Assembly (NCBI RefSeq): GCF_001428065.1
Contig: NZ_LMSE01000001.1
Location: 415,417 to 479,416 of the forward strand
Length of the DNA: 64,000 nt
Direction: 5' to 3'
Origin: Nostocoides sp. Soil756
GTDB taxonomy: Bacteria; Actinomycetota; Actinomycetes; Actinomycetales; Dermatophilaceae
The position numbers and the translations under genes are program-made. Of this stretch, positions 60,924-64,000 are shown piece by piece. The stretch's first letter is position 1. Each line of letters opens with the position of its first letter. Under the pieces are notes generated by a model. It was given only the letters and a program-made list of their open reading frames with translations. It was not told the DNA's origin and searched no databases.

Positions 60924-63534
60924 CGGGGGCGGGTTCGTGCGCGGTGCGGGAAGAACCGTCGGAACCGTGGTCGGCGCCCGCGGCGTGCTCGGGCCCGTCG
61001 AAGTGCCCGGCCTCCAGCCGCTCGGTCAGCTTCAGGCCCTCCACGTCGAGGTCGGGCAGCAGCCGGTCGAGCCAGCGCGGGATCCACCAGGCCCGGTCGC
61101 CGAGCAGGTGCATCACGGCCGGCGTCAGCGTCATCCGCACCAGGAAGGCGTCGACCAGCACGCCGACCGCGAGCCCGAAGCCGATCGGACGCACCATCAC
61201 GAGGTGGCTGTAGGCGAACCCGAGGAACACCGACGTCATGATGATCGCGGCGGCCGAGACCACTCGGGCCCCGTGGACGAACCCGGTGCGCACGGCGCTG
61301 CGCGAGTCCTCGCCGTGGGCGCGGGCCTCGTGCATGCCGGAGACGAGGAACATCTGGTAGTCCATCGCCAGGCCGAAGAGCACGCCGATGAGGATGATCG
61401 GCATGAACGACAGCAGCGGGCCGGGCTGGCTCACCCCGAGGTACTGGCCGAGCCAGCCCCACTGGTGCACGGCCACGGTGGCGCCGAAGGCCGCGCCGAC
61501 CGAGAGCAGGAACCCGCCGGTGGCGATGAGCGGCACGACCACGGAGCGGAAGACCAGCAGCAGGATCACCAGCGACATCCCGACCACGACCGCGAGGTAG
61601 CCGGGGAGGGCGCCGGCCAGCCGGTCGGAGATCTCGATGTTCGCGATCGTCTGGCCGGTGAGCCCGACCGAGATGTCGTGCTCGCGCTCCAGCCGGTCGG
61701 CGACGGAGCGGATGTCATCGACGGTGGCGCGGGTCTCCTCCGACGCCGGGCCGCTGGTGGGCACGATCTGGAACGCCAGCGTGCTGGTGTCCTTGCTGAC
61801 GCCGAACGGGACGACGCTGCTCACCGACGGCAGGTCGCTGAACGCGGTCGCGACGACCGCCTGGGCGTGCAGCACCTCGGCGTCGGTACGGGTGCCCGAC
61901 GCGGCCGGCAGGGTGGCCACGGCGATGACCGGCCCGTTCATCCCGGGGCCGAACTCGTCGGCGATGGTGGTGTACGCGGTGTAGGCCGAGGATCCGGTGG
62001 GCTCACTGCCACCGTCGGGCAGGCCGAGGAACATCGAGCGCGTGGGCAGCGCCACGACCCCGACGATGCCGACGACCGCGAGCACCGTGAGCCACGGGCG
62101 GCGGGTGACGGCGGCGACGTGCCATCCCCCGTGCTCCTCGGTGGCGGCGTGCCCCGCGCCGGTGCGGCTCGAGACCTCGCCCGGCGTCGCGAAGCCGGCT
62201 CGGCGCCAGCCGCGGCGCGACACCACGCGGGTGCCCATGAGCCGGAGCACGGCCGGCGAGATCGTGATGGCCACGAGCACGGTGACGGCCACGGTGGCGG
62301 CCGCCACCAGCCCCATCTGGGCCAGGATCGGGATGCCGGACAGGACGAGGGCGGCCAGGGCGATGACCACGGTCGTGCCGGCGAACGTCACGGCGCTCCC
62401 GGCGGTCGCCACGGCCCGCGGGATGGAGTCGCGCAGCGGCATCCCGCCCAGGATGTTGGCGCGGTGCCGGTTGACGATGAAGAGCGCGTAGTCGATGCCC
62501 ACCGCGAGCCCGAGCATGAGGGCGAGGGCCGGCGTGGTGTTGTTGAGCTCGACGAACGAGGTCATCGCCATCGCCCCGCCCAGCCCGACCCCGACGCCCA
62601 GCAGGGCCACCAGCAACGGGAGGCCGGCCGCGATCAGGCTGCCGAGCACGATGACCAGGACGAGGACCGCGACCGAGAGGCCGAGGATCTCACCGGGGCC
62701 GACCAGCGCGATGTCCTGGGTGATCTCGACGCTGTACGACGCGGTGATGCCGGCGGCCTCCAGCACGGGGTCGCCGACGGCGGGGATGCGGGCGCGGTCG
62801 TCGGTGGGGACCGACTGGGCGTTGGTGTCGAACTGGATCTGGACGACGGCGTAACGGCCGTCCTCGCTGACCAGCCGGGTCCCCTTCGAGGCCTCGGCGA
62901 CGGCCAGCCCGTCCTCGTACTGGGCCTGCCCGGCGTCGAGGCGGGCCTGGGACTGCGCGAGCTTCTGCTCCCCGGCCGAGACCTGGGCCCGACCCTGGGC
63001 CACCTGCGCCTCGATGGCGGCGATCCGGGGGTCGGACGGGTCGGCGGCCTTGAGCTGCGCGAGGGGGGCCTCGCCGGCACTCACCTGGGACTTGGCGGCC
63101 TCGAGCTGCTGGCGCGCGTCGGCGAGCTGGGCCCGGCCCTGCTCGAGGCGCGCCTTGGCGGCCGCGAGGGACGAGGCGGAGGCGTCGATCTGCTGCTGCG
63201 CCGCGAACGGGTCGACGGTGCGCTCGACGTGGGGGAGGGCCTGCCAGGCCTCCAGCGTGCGGGCGACGGCGGCCTTCTGCTCCGGGGTGAAGGCGCCGGA
63301 GTCGCTGGCCAGCACGACGCGGCCGAAGCCGCCGGCCGCGGCGGGGATCTCGTCGCCCAGCTGGGTGAGGACCTTCTCGAACTCGGTGCCCGGCATCGTG
63401 ATCTCGTTGGTCAGGGGCTTGCCGATGGTGCCGGCGAGGGTGCCCGCGGCGGCGAGCACGACGAGCCACGCGGCGATGACGGGCCACGCGTGGGCGGCGC
63501 ACCAGCGGCCGAGGCGGTACAGGGCGGTGGACAT
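60892..63534 (-). CDS. MMPL/RND-family transporter
   Basis: This 880-aa membrane exporter has 12 predicted helices in two halves, each beginning with one TM and a large extracytoplasmic loop. The first loop (about 45-255) contains a long coiled-coil-like insert of Ala/Gln/Glu/Lys heptads from about 115 to 215. Helix motifs include LALMLGLAVGIDYALFIVNRHR and GVLFGLAMDYQMFLVSGMHEARAHGED, the second carrying the proton-relay-type Asp-Tyr. It probably exports lipids or drugs. ATG start. Encoded 24 bp after a TetR gene, its likely regulator. Confidence 0.88.
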   Translation of the reverse strand: MSTALYRLGRWCAAHAWPVIAAWLVVLAAAGTLAGTIGKPLTNEITMPGTEFEKVLTQLGDEIPAAAGGFGRVVLASDSGAFTPEQKAAVARTLEAWQALPHVERTVDPFAAQQQIDASASSLAAAKARLEQGRAQLADARQQLEAAKSQVSAGEAPLAQLKAADPSDPRIAAIEAQVAQGRAQVSAGEQKLAQSQARLDAGQAQYEDGLAVAEASKGTRLVSEDGRYAVVQIQFDTNAQSVPTDDRARIPAVGDPVLEAAGITASYSVEITQDIALVGPGEILGLSVAVLVLVIVLGSLIAAGLPLLVALLGVGVGLGGAMAMTSFVELNNTTPALALMLGLAVGIDYALFIVNRHRANILGGMPLRDSIPRAVATAGSAVTFAGTTVVIALAALVLSGIPILAQMGLVAAATVAVTVLVAITISPAVLRLMGTRVVSRRGWRRAGFATPGEVSSRTGAGHAATEEHGGWHVAAVTRRPWLTVLAVVGIVGVVALPTRSMFLGLPDGGSEPTGSSAYTAYTTIADEFGPGMNGPVIAVATLPAASGTRTDAEVLHAQAVVATAFSDLPSVSSVVPFGVSKDTSTLAFQIVPTSGPASEETRATVDDIRSVADRLEREHDISVGLTGQTIANIEISDRLAGALPGYLAVVVGMSLVILLLVFRSVVVPLIATGGFLLSVGAAFGATVAVHQWGWLGQYLGVSQPGPLLSFMPIILIGVLFGLAMDYQMFLVSGMHEARAHGEDSRSAVRTGFVHGARVVSAAAIIMTSVFLGFAYSHLVMVRPIGFGLAVGVLVDAFLVRMTLTPAVMHLLGDRAWWIPRWLDRLLPDLDVEGLKLTERLEAGHFDGPEHAAGADHGSDGSSRTAHEPAPVSGGARSGGR

Positions 63535-63558
63535 GGAGGGACCTTCCGGAGGGTGGGG

Positions 63559-64000
63559 TCAGGAGCGAGGAGTGGGGGTGCCGACGAGCAGGCCGGTGCG
63601 CAGGTGCCCCAGCGACTCGGCGAGGACGGCGGGGAACGCGGGGGGCCGGTCACCGGCGACGACGGCGCGGGACCAGACGCGGATGGCGGCCTCACCGCTG
63701 CCGAGGATGGCCGCCGCCAGGGTGGCGAGGTGGACCTCGCTGAGGCCGGGGCCGACGCGGCCGCGCAGCCACTCCTCGAACCAGTCGAGCCAGGTGTGGA
63801 ACTCGGCCAGGATCAGGCCCTTGGCGTGGGCGGAGGTCTCGCCGGCGGCCGCCAGCACCCCGATGCGCTCGACGAGGGAGAGGTCGCCCGGGTCGTCGAC
63901 GACGGAGAGGACACTGTCGAGGACGTCCTCGTCGGGGGGGCGCTGGTCGAGCCGCTCGCTGAGGGCTGCGAAGAAGTCGGTGACGCTGGCGGTAAGCACG
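63559..64000 (-). CDS. TetR-family regulator, C-terminal part (runs off right edge)
   Basis: About 147 residues of an all-helical ligand domain are visible (FHTWLDWFEEWLRGRVGP, LAAAILGSGEAAIRVWSRAVV). The N-terminal HTH lies beyond the window. Composition and helix pattern fit TetR proteins that sit directly upstream of MMPL exporters and repress them. The GTG at 63999 is internal to the real gene, not its start. Confidence 0.7.
   Translation of the reverse strand, partial: VLTASVTDFFAALSERLDQRPPDEDVLDSVLSVVDDPGDLSLVERIGVLAAAGETSAHAKGLILAEFHTWLDWFEEWLRGRVGPGLSEVHLATLAAAILGSGEAAIRVWSRAVVAGDRPPAFPAVLAESLGHLRTGLLVGTPTPRS

Overview
The window is 64 kb of very GC-rich DNA with dense, strand-switching operons, many GTG starts and 4-nt stop/start overlaps. 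It holds PPOX-fold F420-type, TIGR03086-like and DUF5914-like proteins, a SigG-type ECF sigma factor and a heterodimeric CrtYc/CrtYd lycopene cyclase. Together these point to an actinobacterium, probably Micrococcales (Intrasporangiaceae/Dermatophilaceae-like). This assignment is inferred from gene content; no rRNA or tRNA gene is present. I see no prophage, insertion sequence or CRISPR array, so this looks like ordinary chromosome.

Layout. 1-536: no gene; 67-bp tandem repeats. 0.5-2.7 kb: a DUF4287 protein and two Rossmann oxidoreductases. 2.8-14.0 kb: a sugar or sugar-acid uptake and catabolism locus. It has an RbsABC-type ABC transporter, idonate/gluconate-type dehydrogenases and an IclR regulator on the minus strand. 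On the plus strand are a cyclase-family hydrolase, a second 2-hydroxyacid dehydrogenase, a 3-hydroxyisobutyrate-dehydrogenase-like enzyme and a small kinase. The two arms diverge from a palindrome at 10489-10510. 15.4-19.3 kb: a DctA dicarboxylate carrier divergent from its likely two-component system. 19.4-23.6 kb: a YdeP-type molybdoenzyme, then an ECF sigma factor with a small partner gene. 23.6-26.0 kb: the 5-oxoprolinase set pxpABC. 26.0-30.1 kb: small genes including cspA and a Rieske protein.

30.2-40.3 kb is the carotenoid and light-response block. The minus-strand operon crtE-crtI-crtB::idi-crtYc-crtYd-methyltransferase-crtU has every junction overlapping or nearly so. It should make an aromatic carotenoid of the isorenieratene type, with IPP isomerase fused to phytoene synthase. 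Divergent from it are an FAD oxidoreductase and a photolyase/cryptochrome of the iron-sulfur (FeS-BCP) lineage that lacks the cluster cysteines.

40.5-46 kb: 6-phosphogluconate dehydrogenase, a wax-ester synthase/lipase pair and fumarase. 46-49.4 kb: a SWIM/SNF2 helicase. 49.5-54.3 kb: a TetR/aldo-keto reductase pair and an aminotransferase/aldehyde dehydrogenase pair for amine catabolism. 54.4-57.3 kb: PEBP, HU, an Rsm22-type methyltransferase, thioredoxin and a CsoR-family regulator that looks like a persulfide sensor. 57.3-64 kb: alcohol dehydrogenase, LacI, a 55-aa protein, LysR, an MMPL exporter and a partial TetR.

The most striking unexplained feature is a family of five elements of exactly 76 nt (21789, 30116, 40286, 45988, 51334). 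Each begins 4-11 nt after a stop codon, in the same orientation as that gene, starting with AACTTTTTCGCCC (one copy has C for one T) and folding into a hairpin.
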